Source: a virus. From it: a stretch of 28,469 nt of DNA. Below are positions 1 to 9,311 of this stretch, piece by piece. The notes under the pieces were generated by a model that saw only the letters and a program-made list of their open reading frames with translations, was not told the DNA's origin and did not search any database. The stretch's first letter is position 1; every line of letters starts with the position of its first letter. Made by a program: the position numbers and the translations under genes. The DNA is taken from the IMG/VR virus record IMGVR_UViG_3300036841_000289, positions 1 to 28,469 of that record, one strand, 5' to 3'.

Positions 1-1
1 G

Positions 2-166
2 GACTACGGGTTCCAGGCCTACGTGCAGGGCGTGCAGCACCAGGGCGTGTACGGGCAGGGCGGCGGCTTCACCACCCAGATCTCGATCTGCGCCCCGTCC
101 ACCATCGGCACCAAGAACAACAACACCATGCTGGCGTGGTTGCCGAATGCGGCGGCGAGTTTGTAA
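2..166 (+). CDS. C-terminal end of a baseplate hub / tail protein (partial)
   Basis: The frame is open from the window edge and ends with TAA at 164-166, leaving 54 residues. The visible part holds the pattern VQGVQHQGVYGQGGGFTTQI, which resembles the last beta strands of phage late-control (gpD/gp27-like) baseplate hub proteins, where a 'V.gV.H...gg.fTT.l' segment is typical. The next gene encodes an OB-fold spike-like protein, which usually follows the hub gene, and this supports the reading. The stop overlaps the next ATG (TAATG), indicating translational coupling. Only the tail end is seen, so the assignment rests on a short pattern and on position. Confidence 0.55.
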   Translation, partial: DYGFQAYVQGVQHQGVYGQGGGFTTQISICAPSTIGTKNNNTMLAWLPNAAASL

Positions 167-867
167 TGGCCACCAAGACGGCCGTCGTCAAGCTGCCTTC
201 GACGACATCGACCTCTGGGTCCGGAGCGGCCATCTCCACCGGGAAGATCATCTCGGTGGTCGGCAATGTGGCCCAGGTCCGGCTGTCTATCGGAAACCAG
301 GTCGTCCAGGTACGTACCGACCTACTGCGGGCTAAAGGGGTCGCCCCGAAGACCGGGGAGAACTGGATCCTCGACCAGCAGTTCGGGGTCGGCTGGTGCC
401 TGGCGGCCATTGCCAGCTATCCCGGCCTGGACGCGGCGGCGTGGGCCGCCCCGGTGTTGCTCGGGAGCTGGGTCAACGCCTCCACCGCGCCGTGGACCAA
501 CAGCAACGGCACGTACGCCCCGGCAGGGTGGCTCCGGGACGATCTGGGCTGGGTGAGCCTGCGCGGCACGGTCACCGGCGGTACGGCGTCAGCATCCAAT
601 GCGGCCGGGCCGCTTCCCGCCGACATCATGCAGCTCCCGGACGGCTACCGACCACCGCTGGACGGGCAGCTCCGCTTCCCGGTGGGTGCCGGGGCCAGTT
701 CGACCGGTGTGGTGATGGTGCGCCCGGACGGCTTCGTGCGGGCCATGGCCGGAGCGACGCCGATCTCATTGGACGGGATCCGGTTCCGCTACGTCCAGCA
801 GGCCGTCTACAACGTGAGCTTCACTCCGACAGTTACCCTCAGCGCGTCGGGGCAGCGCAAGGTCTGA
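166..867 (+). CDS. Baseplate spike-like protein with N-terminal OB fold
   Basis: The protein is 233 residues. I chose the ATG at 166, inside the TAATG overlap with the upstream stop and after a GGCGGCGAG stretch, rather than an in-frame ATG at 136 that has no ribosome site. Residues about 25-85 (GKIISVVGNVAQVRLSIG, then VRTDLLRAKGVAPKTGE) look like the five-stranded OB barrel found in gpV/gp5/gp45-type spike proteins. The second half (GSWVNASTAPWTN, then LPDGYRPPLDGQLRFPVG and VMVRPDGFVRA) resembles a beta-rich tail module found in actinophage minor tail proteins. It lies between the hub and the gp25-like gene, the position of the central spike in contractile-tail baseplates. The spike role is inferred from fold pattern and synteny; no metal-binding spike tip is visible. 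Confidence 0.62.
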   Translation: MATKTAVVKLPSTTSTSGSGAAISTGKIISVVGNVAQVRLSIGNQVVQVRTDLLRAKGVAPKTGENWILDQQFGVGWCLAAIASYPGLDAAAWAAPVLLGSWVNASTAPWTNSNGTYAPAGWLRDDLGWVSLRGTVTGGTASASNAAGPLPADIMQLPDGYRPPLDGQLRFPVGAGASSTGVVMVRPDGFVRAMAGATPISLDGIRFRYVQQAVYNVSFTPTVTLSASGQRKV

Positions 868-931
868 GTCCTGGCGTCTCTCCGGATCGGCCCGCGAAGT
901 ATGGAAGGGCTCGGGACAGGAGGCGCGTGCC

Positions 932-1360
932 GTGCAGACGCTGGCGGTCGTCGATGGCGATTTGGTGCTCAACGCCGGAAGCATCCTGACCATCTCCGGG
1001 CCTAACAAGATCAAGCAGGACCTGTACTTCGCACTGCACGAGGCCTACGGTGCCGATCCGTACCACCCGACCTGGGGGACCGTATTGGACCAGTTCATCG
1101 GGCTGCCGCAGACGCCTGCGGTGCGTCAGAGCGCCATCAACGAGGTGAGCCGGGTCCTCGACAACTACGTGGCGGTGCAGTCGGACCAGATCAACTCCTA
1201 CACCGCCACTGACAACCGGTCCGGCTTCTACGCCTCCGACGTGGTCCGTTCCGTCGACTCGATCGACGTCCAGGGGATGGGGCCCAATATCATGATCACG
1301 GCGAACCTCACCACGATGGCGGGCCAGCAGCTCAGTGCGCAGCGTGAGGTGGGCAGCTGA
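932..1360 (+). CDS. gp25-like baseplate wedge protein (GPW/gp25 family)
   Basis: The 142-residue product matches the usual length of the GPW/gp25 family, which forms the conserved wedge next to the tail tube in contractile-tail phages, R-pyocins and related systems. The N-terminal half has the family pattern: DLVLNAGSILTISGPNKIKQ, then DLYFALHEAYGADPYHPTWG and VLDQFIG. The C-terminal half ends in a strand-rich segment (NIMITANLTTMAGQQ). The start is GTG at 932, preceded by AGGAGG at 918-923 with an 8-base spacer. The stop overlaps the ATG of the baseplate J gene (TGATG). The gp25 then J order is the same as W then J in P2, so the baseplate assignment is firm. Confidence 0.88.
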   Translation: MQTLAVVDGDLVLNAGSILTISGPNKIKQDLYFALHEAYGADPYHPTWGTVLDQFIGLPQTPAVRQSAINEVSRVLDNYVAVQSDQINSYTATDNRSGFYASDVVRSVDSIDVQGMGPNIMITANLTTMAGQQLSAQREVGS

Positions 1361-3252
1361 TGCCGACCACTGCCGAGATCGCCTCGAACATCGTCGCCTC
1401 GCTGGCGTTGACCGAACCCACTCTGGACACCTCGGTCGGCTCGGTCACCCGCAAGATCATCGATGCGGTGTCCGGAGTGCTCTCCGAGCAGTCCTCGGAC
1501 AACCACCTGATCACTTACACCTACGACATCGACTCCAAGACCGGTGCGGACCTGGACGACTTCTGCGCACTGTTCGGGATCAAGCGGTTCACCGGTAACC
1601 GGGCCACCGGGATCTGCACGTTCTCACGCCCGGCCGACACCGCCTCCACCACCGTCGCCTCGGTGCCGATGGGCACCCAGGTTTCCTCCGCAACGGCAAC
1701 GCCGGTCAGTTTCCAGACCGTCATGTCGGCCACCCTCGGGCTCGGCCAGCTGGCCGTCGACATCCCGGTGCAGGCGTTCTCCTCCGGCCCCAGTGGCAAC
1801 GTCGCAGCAGGCACCCTGGTGAACCTCGCATCGTCCTTGGACGGCATCGGCACCGTGAACAATGCCCAGCCGTGCGTCGGCGGCACCAACGACGAGACCG
1901 ATGACCAGCTGCGCACCCGGTTCAAGGCGACCGTGTTCCAGAGCCTGGCCGGAACCCAGCAGATGTACCGGGGCATGGCCCTCAAGACCCAGGCCGACCC
2001 GACCGATCCGACCTCGCTGGCCGTCACCGCCGCCAACGTCATCGGCCCCCGGATGACCTACAACGAGCAGGTGGCCATCCAAGCCGACGGGACGGCCATG
2101 TCCTCGATCCCGGACGCCGCGTTCATCTACTCGGCCTCGGTGTACCTGGGTGCGGACATCGCCGGAGGCTTGGTCGAACCGCAAGGGGCCAACCAGTCCT
2201 ACACGGTGACCATCAACAACGCCGTCTTCCCGGCCACACTGAAGGTCACCGCCGTCTCCGGCGGGCCGCTGGTTGTCGGCACGGTCTGGGATCTGCAGTT
2301 CGACTACGTCTCGAAGTTCTCCCGCAACGACCCGTTCGGCACCCGGTGGGCGGGCGGGTCCTACATCTCCACCCGGGTCGACCTGTGGGTCAACGGGCTG
2401 ATCACCAGGCAGTTCACCCAGTCCTGCGTGTACTCCACCGACGCGTCACTGACCTTCGTCACCGACACCCCGCACCAGGGCCCGATGGACCCCACCCGGT
2501 TCTCGCTGCTCAACGGCAGCCAACCGGTCGCCGGAGATTTCTTCACCCCGCTGCTGGCCGGGCCGATCCTGTGGGTACCCACCACGCTGCAGGATGCCGC
2601 CGCGAAGACCTACACGCTGGGCACGCACTACGACATCGTGCATCAGTCCGACGCGTTCGGGTATTCACCGACCTCGAAGTTCGGTCTGGTCTGGCACCAT
2701 GCCGCCTCGGCACTACCGGCCAACGGCACCAAGTTCACCCTGACCTACAACTACAACCGGGTACCCACCCAGATCCAGAACGACATCGAGTCGCAGTGGC
2801 GGCTGCTGGGCACCGACATGCAGGTGCACGGCGGCATCGCCAAGTACTACCGGTACCATCTGGCGGTCGTGTACAACCCGGGCACGTCCACCCCCACGGT
2901 GAACCTGGACATCAACACCGCGCTGTTCAACCTGGTCAACTCGCTCGGGTTCCGGTCTGCCCTGCAGGTCTCGGACATCTTGCAGGCAGTGCACAACGTG
3001 GCCGGAGTGGACAACGTGCGGTTCCTGACCAGCACCGACGACCCGACGAACTACGGCATCCAGCAGCTGTACCGCGATCCGCTCTATCCGAGCACCGGGC
3101 ACACCACCCCGGCCATCACCGGCCCGATCAGCGCGGTCGGCGGGCGCGCCGCCGACGTCTACTTCGACGACGCCAGCTACCCGCAGTTCGATCCGACACT
3201 GAGCCCGGTCCGGATCGTGGTTAAGGCGAGAAACACGTTTGGTGTCAGCTGA
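1360..3252 (+). CDS. Baseplate J-like protein
   Basis: The protein is 630 residues, long for P2 gpJ but typical of J-like proteins in larger myophages. J-like proteins form the wedge arms that connect the inner baseplate to the fibres. The diagnostic Baseplate_J segment is at about residues 142-190: GPSGNVAAGTL, then IGTVNNAQPCVGGTNDETDD and LRTRF. This is the classic 'G..GN...G.......i..V.N......GG...ETD..LR.R' signature. The N-terminus (TAEIASNIVASLALTEPTLD) also matches J-family starts. A beta-rich insertion of roughly 200 residues (about 250-450) separates the core from a C-terminal wedge-like region. It starts at the ATG overlapping the gp25 stop and ends by overlapping the next ATG (TGATG at 3250-3254). 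Confidence 0.88.
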   Translation: MPTTAEIASNIVASLALTEPTLDTSVGSVTRKIIDAVSGVLSEQSSDNHLITYTYDIDSKTGADLDDFCALFGIKRFTGNRATGICTFSRPADTASTTVASVPMGTQVSSATATPVSFQTVMSATLGLGQLAVDIPVQAFSSGPSGNVAAGTLVNLASSLDGIGTVNNAQPCVGGTNDETDDQLRTRFKATVFQSLAGTQQMYRGMALKTQADPTDPTSLAVTAANVIGPRMTYNEQVAIQADGTAMSSIPDAAFIYSASVYLGADIAGGLVEPQGANQSYTVTINNAVFPATLKVTAVSGGPLVVGTVWDLQFDYVSKFSRNDPFGTRWAGGSYISTRVDLWVNGLITRQFTQSCVYSTDASLTFVTDTPHQGPMDPTRFSLLNGSQPVAGDFFTPLLAGPILWVPTTLQDAAAKTYTLGTHYDIVHQSDAFGYSPTSKFGLVWHHAASALPANGTKFTLTYNYNRVPTQIQNDIESQWRLLGTDMQVHGGIAKYYRYHLAVVYNPGTSTPTVNLDINTALFNLVNSLGFRSALQVSDILQAVHNVAGVDNVRFLTSTDDPTNYGIQQLYRDPLYPSTGHTTPAITGPISAVGGRAADVYFDDASYPQFDPTLSPVRIVVKARNTFGVS

Positions 3253-4529
3253 TGGCCGTCATCCAGAACGTCAACGAGGCACCGTCGTTCTTCGCCACCC
3301 AGTCCCAGAGCGACGTTTCCGACGATCTGATCACCTCGCAGGTCGACCCGACCCAGCCGCAGGTCAACGGGCTGTCCAGCTACACCGACCCGCTGGTGGT
3401 CGACCACACGGTCAAGTCCCGGTTGCCGAACTTCGACCCCACCCTGTACAACCTCGATCCATCCAGTCACCTGATGCACTTCCTCGGTGCACTGCTCGGA
3501 GTGGCCGGGGTCGGCGGGCTGCGCCGCCAGCAGACCATCAACCGGATGTCGGGCACCATGGCGGGGGCGCACTTCCTGGACCTCGACGGGTTCTGGGGCG
3601 CGTTGTTCGGGGCGTACCGGATGTCCGACGAGCAGATCCCCGAAGTGGACGGGGCGATCCTCGACCCGGCCGTCTCGGTCGCCGACCCGGAGACCTGGGA
3701 CGCTGCTCGCAGCCGGGACGGCAAGATGCGCTCCCGGATCGTCCAACTGGCCGCCGGGTTCGCCCAGGGAGCCACTTACTCGGGAGTCCGGATGGCCGCC
3801 GAGGCGGTGCTGGGCAGCGAGGTGGACGTCTCGGAATCGTGGATGATCGTGGACACGCTGCCACCGGGGCATGCATCCACCGTGCAGCCCAACACCTATT
3901 TCGCGGTGCAGTCGCAGTACCACACCTACGACGAGATGAAGGGCAACCGGTGGTCCGCCCTGCAGGGCGGGTACGTCGTGCCGGGCAACACCCCGCTGGG
4001 CAACCGGGGCGAGGTGGTGATCACCCCGAAGCGGGCGATCAGCGACGAGGAACGCATCCAGGTCGCGCACGTGCTGCAGGATCTCGCCCCGGCCGGGGTA
4101 GTGATCACCGTGCTGGCCACTCCGGCGGTGGCGCACCGCGAGGTGCTGCCCCGTTTCGTCTACGCCGACTCCTCGGACTGGTCGGTCACCTCCGTCATCG
4201 CCTCCTACCAGAACGTCGAAGACTTCGGCGATGTCATCTACCCGAGTGTGGACGGTGCGAACGCGGCCAGCCGCCCGGCGTTGAGCCAGTACAGCGGCGA
4301 GCGCTGGAACTACAACTCGCGGGTGGCTGCGGTCACCGCCTACCAGATGGTCAACAACGCGCAGTCCAGCACGGCGGTGGATGCCCAGACCATCCTCTAC
4401 GCCGACGGCACGGCCCATGAGTACGCCCCGACGCTGGCCATGTTGGACCCGAAGCAGGGGGCGTTGATCCGCACCGGGACCGAGGGTGTGCTCACCAGCT
4501 ACCCGTACGCGGCCGGGCGGTTCGGATGA
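3252..4529 (+). CDS. Baseplate/tail protein in the gpI position
   Basis: The 425-residue protein starts at an ATG overlapping the J stop and ends by overlapping the next gene (ATGA at 4526-4529), so it is part of the same translationally coupled chain. I do not recognise a named domain with certainty. The region at residues 50-170 contains NFDPTLYNLDPSSHLMHFLG, and a later segment SQYHTYDEMKGNRW. In P2-like order the gene after J encodes tail protein I, which links wedge to fibre, so the position suggests an equivalent role. A C-terminal region (about 250-300, VVITPKRAISDEERIQVAHV, then LAPAGVVITVLATP) has the look of a Lys/Arg-containing alpha/beta pack near the end of gpI-like proteins. Function is inferred from synteny only. 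Confidence 0.55.
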   Translation: MAVIQNVNEAPSFFATQSQSDVSDDLITSQVDPTQPQVNGLSSYTDPLVVDHTVKSRLPNFDPTLYNLDPSSHLMHFLGALLGVAGVGGLRRQQTINRMSGTMAGAHFLDLDGFWGALFGAYRMSDEQIPEVDGAILDPAVSVADPETWDAARSRDGKMRSRIVQLAAGFAQGATYSGVRMAAEAVLGSEVDVSESWMIVDTLPPGHASTVQPNTYFAVQSQYHTYDEMKGNRWSALQGGYVVPGNTPLGNRGEVVITPKRAISDEERIQVAHVLQDLAPAGVVITVLATPAVAHREVLPRFVYADSSDWSVTSVIASYQNVEDFGDVIYPSVDGANAASRPALSQYSGERWNYNSRVAAVTAYQMVNNAQSSTAVDAQTILYADGTAHEYAPTLAMLDPKQGALIRTGTEGVLTSYPYAAGRFG

Positions 4530-7500
4530 CGTCGCCTCCGGCGGTCAACCCGGTCGGCACCGTCACGGCCCTCGCGCCGCTGTTCGTCGACCACTCCGAT
4601 CTGGGCATCTTCAGCCAAGCGGTCAACGCCACGATGCAGACCAGCCCCGGCGCGCGACAGCTGGCCGGACAGATGTTCTGGTCCACCGACGCACGCCCGG
4701 CCGACTCGCCGGTTCAGGAGACGCTGGAGATCTCGCTGTCCTCCACCCGGTTGGTGAACTGGATCAAGTTCGACATCTCGATCTTCCCGACCCTGATGGC
4801 GATCCAGTACTACGACGCGGCCAGCAACAACTGGCTGCCGCTACTGGACCAGTTCGGCCAGCCCTATCAGCAAATGATCATGCGGTCGATCCCGGTGCAG
4901 CTGCCCAACCCGGTCAACGTGCCCGGTCACCTGCACCCCCAGCACTCCTTCGTGGGGCACTGGCGGTCGGTGTCGCAGCGGCTCAAGCCGACCTATCTGC
5001 AGCGGCTGCGATTCGTGCTGCAGCGACTCAACAATGGTCTGGGACCGGTGAGCCCCCTGGGTGACCAGGTGCCCTACTCGCTGGCGCTGCGCAGCATCAC
5101 CTTCGGTTACGAGGTCGCCACTCGCGCCGATGTGCCGCGCACCCTGCCGGTCGACGACACCTACAACCAGTCCTTCGCCTCCACCGATGACCTGCTCGGT
5201 TCTGCGATCGCGTTCTCGCTGCGTGATCCGGTGGTCAACCGGATCGTCGACAACACCGACACTGACGCGGATGCGATCTGGGTATGTGAACCGCAGCCCT
5301 ATCCCGGAGCGGTGGTGTGCTTCTACGCCGACCTGCGCGACGCCACCGGGAATCCGCAACTGATCGACCAGATCTACATCAACCCGGTTTCCTCCGGGGC
5401 ACACGTCACCGTCTACGTGTCCAACGACCTCACGGTCGGCGGTTTCGATTCGCCCACCACCCCGTTGGACATCACCCAGGTGCAGACCGTCGGCACCACC
5501 CCGGTGACGATCCAGTACGGTCGCCTGCTCCATTTCGGTCAGTACGGCGAGCAGGCCGCGCTGGCCATCACCAATGTGCCGTTGGATGTGAACGACCCGG
5601 CCATGCGGCACAAGGCGGTGCTCGGTTACGACCCCACATTGCCGTGGTGGTTCGGGGTGACCGTGAGCCCCGGTTTCGACCAGGGGGTGGACACCGCCGA
5701 GCACCCGATCTTCGACTGTGGGGTATGGCGGCTCTCGCTCACCGCCGACGGGGTGACGCTGATTTTCGCCGACGGGGATGCGCACATCTGCCCGATTACC
5801 TACCAGGGGTTGCAGGACACCTCGGTCGTGGTGAGTTACGACGGCGAGGGCACCTTCCACATGCACGCCCGCAACTCTTCCGACGACCAGACCGATGACT
5901 TCTGGGTGGTGCCGCTGCAGCCCACCCCGTCGCCGGTAGTGACTCTCGGGACCGATGTCGGGATGGAGTACTTCCTGAACTCCGACCTGACCTACATGGT
6001 GCTCAAGGAGGAGCTGGCCGACGGCAGCGACGGGTACTTGGACAACCCCGGCAGTTACTGCACGGTCGCCCAGTTCTCCGGCAACGACACGCCGCAGTCG
6101 CACAACGCACTGCTGCGCCTGGACCTGTCCGCGACCACCTTGATCGACGCCACCCACCCGTGGGGACTGTTCGGTGGCCCGAGCGCGCAGTACGAGAACC
6201 TGGTCTGGTCCCCGGTGCCGCGCGACTTCGTGATGACACGCGGGTGGATGTACCTGCCGCCGACCGAGGCGCGCTTCGTCAAGCTGGAGATCACCAACCT
6301 GCAGGCGGTGCCTTATGACGTGGCGGTGGTGGGACCGCAGCAGGTGAAGACCTTCCCGCCCCAGGTGCTCGACGCCTACCGGGACCAGTTGATCAACACC
6401 GCGTCGGTGGTGCCGCCACTAGGGGCGGCCACCCAGATCTCGCTGTCTGGGACGGTGCCGTACGAGCTGCCGGTCTTCGTCTCCACCGGCGGCAACGGGG
6501 ACCGGGGCTACACGAACACCGAGGTCTACATCTCCGACGACTACAGCGCCCAGGAGCGGCTGCGTGCGCTCAACGCGTCGGTGTGGAACTACCAGACTTG
6601 GCACGTGGGGATCCGGGCTCCCCGCTTCACGAGCGCCCAGGTGCATCGCTACACCCAGGAGACGATCACCCGCACCGGGAAGGTCGCCTACCAGTGCGGC
6701 CTGCGCCAGATCTCGTTCGCCTACTCCTCGTTCACCTCCCAGCAGGACACCGGGATGTACGAGGAGACGTTCTACTCCGATCGCAACATCAACAACGACC
6801 CCAACCAGACCAACATCGTCTATGACCCTGATCTGGACGCGCTGTACTCCGGCGATACCACGACCAAGGCGAGCGCCACGTCGCTGGTCTACACGTCGTT
6901 GCGGGACGTGCGCGCGGTGCAGTTCGCGGTGCAACAGTCGCAGCCGGTGCAGCTGCTGCCCGACGACGAGTTCGAGGACCCGAGCTACTCGAACTGGACG
7001 CTGCTCGGCGATGTCGCACCGCCGCAGGAAGGGATCGTCACCTCGCCGGTGTTCGGTTCGCTGCTGCCGATCGACCGCCAGCTGGTGGGAGGGTTCTGGG
7101 CCGATATCGAGCCGGTGTACCACACCTGGGGCGGCATCACCGACCAGGGCAAGCTCTACAGCGATCTGGGGTCCAACGTCCCGAAGTCGGACGAGACCTA
7201 CGGCGGGGTGGCCTCGGCCCCTGTCACCCAACCGGCCGGTGGGCGGCTGTACGCGGCGGCACGGGTGGTCTCCGACCAGGACTTGTCCAGTCCGCTGTCG
7301 CTGCAAATCATGGACTCGGTCACCGGCCAGCCGTTGGCCGAAAAGTCGATCAACGTGAAGGCCAACCAGGTGACCGAGTGGTACGTCGGGTACACCGTCG
7401 GCGAGGGCGGTGAGACCACCGCCAATACGTGGGGCGATTTGACTGGTGCCTACCTGAACAACTTCCCGTCGTTCTCGGACAGCTTCCAGCGCGCCGACTC

Positions 7501-9310
7501 CACATCGCTGGGGCTGATGGACTCCGGCCAGCAGTGGCAGTCCCCGGCCTCCTCGGCGGGCTCGCTGGCCATCGTCAACAAGATCGCGGTGTGCAATGTC
7601 GCCGGGCAGGTCAGCTGGGTGGACACCCAGACACCGTGGGGCACGCTGTCTGTGGTGCTGGGGAACTCGTTCACCACCGGCACCGCGTCGGCCTCGGTGC
7701 CGTTGCTCTACCTGGGCCATTACCGGCTGATGAACGACGGCCGGGTGGTGGACAGCAACACCGGCCGGGTGGTCGCCACCACCGCCGGGATCGCCACCGG
7801 AGATTCGCTGCAGGCCACATTCCTGCCCACCGCGCTGCTCTCCTCACCGCCGGGCGGCGTTGACCCGACCGTGCAGTCCTGGTCGTTCACGCTCTCCCGC
7901 AACGGCACCCAGGTCGCCACTCTGTCCAGTGCGCACGGCATCGGCACGATGCGCGGGCTGGCCGGTGCGGTCGGCCAGCAGTTCACCTCGTTCAGCTGGG
8001 TGCCCCGTGCGGCGGCCGTCCCGGCCGGGACGGTCATCCCGGCCCAGCCGATGCCCACCGACGGCGCGGAGGACCCGTCCGGGCTGCAGTGGGTGCAGGC
8101 CAACGGCCAGGTATGGAGCACTCCGCAGTCCCCCATGCAAAGTCCGCCGGTGCCACCCACGTGGGGAAGTCTCCCGGCGTGGCAGGGCGGCGCGAACACC
8201 ATCACCGCCCCGGCCTTCCCGAGCGGTGATACCCCGGCCATCGTGATGGTCTCGACCGACACCGGAAACCAGTACGGCACGTTCATCTTCCGGATCACCC
8301 AGCTCGCCGCCACGATCGCGGCCAACACCTATTCGATCGCGGTGCTCGACCAGCCCAACGCGAACACCCAGCTGCAGCTGCAGGCCAACGGCGACCTGGT
8401 CCAGGTGGTGTCCGGGACGGTGACCACCGTCAAGGCGGGGGTGATCCCGGCGGCGTCGATGACGACCGGCGACATCGCGATCAAGTACGCCAAGACCTCG
8501 CAGCTGTCCACGGCGTTCAAGACCGCTCAGGGCATCTCGAACAGCAGCGCCCAGAGCATGATCTTCATGGTCGACGACACGGTGGTCGGCACCTACTCCG
8601 GCAACAACATCTTCAGCCAGTCGATCCGGGGGTTGTTCGGTTACAACGACAACGCGGGGCACTACACCATCACCACCGGGTTCGGCTGGTTCACCGACGC
8701 CAACGGGGTGACCACCTCCTCGGGCGACGAGACCTGGGACGACGTGAGCGCGCACGAGTCGCGTACCTGGGGCGACCTGTCGATGAACATCAGCGAGGAC
8801 AACCCCAACCCGGTCTTCGTCCAGGTGATCCAGGAGAACGCCTCGGTCGACTCGTGGTACATGGATACCTTGTCGCTGTTCTCCGACCCGATCGTGTGGG
8901 AGTTCTCCAACAACGGCGGGAAGAGCTGGGTACCCGGTTACGACGTGGCCAACAACCCGGAGGGGGCGGTCGCGTTCAACCCCAAGAACCCGAACGACCT
9001 GGCCGCCGTGTCCAACCAGCTCTGCTACCGGGTGACCATCTGGGCACCGGGGAAGTGGGTCAGCCACTTGGCGATCCGGCCCTGGTACCAGGGCTTCATG
9101 CGGTGCATGCCGTTCCGGCCGCAAGGCGTCCCGCAGGGCCCGAACATCAACCCGTGGGACCATTACCCGCCGATCGAGCTGGACCCGCGCTGGCAGGTGT
9201 GGCACCTGCCGATCCCGCGTGAATGGTGGTTCGCGTTCCGGGTGCCGGACACCAGGCCGCGCTACATCACTCCGTACGTCACCGACAACGTCGTGGTCAG
9301 TGGGGTCTGA
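4526..9310 (+). CDS. Very large baseplate / minor tail protein with LamG-like segments
   Basis: The product is 1594 residues, starting at the ATG of an ATGA overlap with the preceding gene. It is strand-rich throughout, without a signal peptide or membrane segments. From about residue 980 it has FSDSFQRADSTSLGLMDSG, the pattern of the LamG/concanavalin-like jelly-roll domains that recur in actinophage minor tail proteins ('dsFnRadstsLG..dsG..W'). A second jelly-roll-like segment lies at about residues 1230-1390. Short WGDL/TWGGI/TWDDV motifs recur around residues 870, 967 and 1400-1415, suggesting repeated linkers between domains. The C-terminus is aromatic-rich (WHLPIPREWWFAFRV). Its place between baseplate and fibre genes suggests a peripheral baseplate or fibre-anchoring role, possibly binding cell-surface glycans. 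The exact function is not known. Confidence 0.68.
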   Translation: MTSPPAVNPVGTVTALAPLFVDHSDLGIFSQAVNATMQTSPGARQLAGQMFWSTDARPADSPVQETLEISLSSTRLVNWIKFDISIFPTLMAIQYYDAASNNWLPLLDQFGQPYQQMIMRSIPVQLPNPVNVPGHLHPQHSFVGHWRSVSQRLKPTYLQRLRFVLQRLNNGLGPVSPLGDQVPYSLALRSITFGYEVATRADVPRTLPVDDTYNQSFASTDDLLGSAIAFSLRDPVVNRIVDNTDTDADAIWVCEPQPYPGAVVCFYADLRDATGNPQLIDQIYINPVSSGAHVTVYVSNDLTVGGFDSPTTPLDITQVQTVGTTPVTIQYGRLLHFGQYGEQAALAITNVPLDVNDPAMRHKAVLGYDPTLPWWFGVTVSPGFDQGVDTAEHPIFDCGVWRLSLTADGVTLIFADGDAHICPITYQGLQDTSVVVSYDGEGTFHMHARNSSDDQTDDFWVVPLQPTPSPVVTLGTDVGMEYFLNSDLTYMVLKEELADGSDGYLDNPGSYCTVAQFSGNDTPQSHNALLRLDLSATTLIDATHPWGLFGGPSAQYENLVWSPVPRDFVMTRGWMYLPPTEARFVKLEITNLQAVPYDVAVVGPQQVKTFPPQVLDAYRDQLINTASVVPPLGAATQISLSGTVPYELPVFVSTGGNGDRGYTNTEVYISDDYSAQERLRALNASVWNYQTWHVGIRAPRFTSAQVHRYTQETITRTGKVAYQCGLRQISFAYSSFTSQQDTGMYEETFYSDRNINNDPNQTNIVYDPDLDALYSGDTTTKASATSLVYTSLRDVRAVQFAVQQSQPVQLLPDDEFEDPSYSNWTLLGDVAPPQEGIVTSPVFGSLLPIDRQLVGGFWADIEPVYHTWGGITDQGKLYSDLGSNVPKSDETYGGVASAPVTQPAGGRLYAAARVVSDQDLSSPLSLQIMDSVTGQPLAEKSINVKANQVTEWYVGYTVGEGGETTANTWGDLTGAYLNNFPSFSDSFQRADSTSLGLMDSGQQWQSPASSAGSLAIVNKIAVCNVAGQVSWVDTQTPWGTLSVVLGNSFTTGTASASVPLLYLGHYRLMNDGRVVDSNTGRVVATTAGIATGDSLQATFLPTALLSSPPGGVDPTVQSWSFTLSRNGTQVATLSSAHGIGTMRGLAGAVGQQFTSFSWVPRAAAVPAGTVIPAQPMPTDGAEDPSGLQWVQANGQVWSTPQSPMQSPPVPPTWGSLPAWQGGANTITAPAFPSGDTPAIVMVSTDTGNQYGTFIFRITQLAATIAANTYSIAVLDQPNANTQLQLQANGDLVQVVSGTVTTVKAGVIPAASMTTGDIAIKYAKTSQLSTAFKTAQGISNSSAQSMIFMVDDTVVGTYSGNNIFSQSIRGLFGYNDNAGHYTITTGFGWFTDANGVTTSSGDETWDDVSAHESRTWGDLSMNISEDNPNPVFVQVIQENASVDSWYMDTLSLFSDPIVWEFSNNGGKSWVPGYDVANNPEGAVAFNPKNPNDLAAVSNQLCYRVTIWAPGKWVSHLAIRPWYQGFMRCMPFRPQGVPQGPNINPWDHYPPIELDPRWQVWHLPIPREWWFAFRVPDTRPRYITPYVTDNVVVSGV

Positions 9311-9311
9311 C

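Noticed and set aside
3177-4418. Long antisense frames through the tail genes (e.g. 3177-4418 minus, 7844-9313 minus)
   Set aside because: They are by-products of G/C-rich third positions in the sense genes; the translations are Arg/Gly/Val/His-biased and lack ribosome sites.
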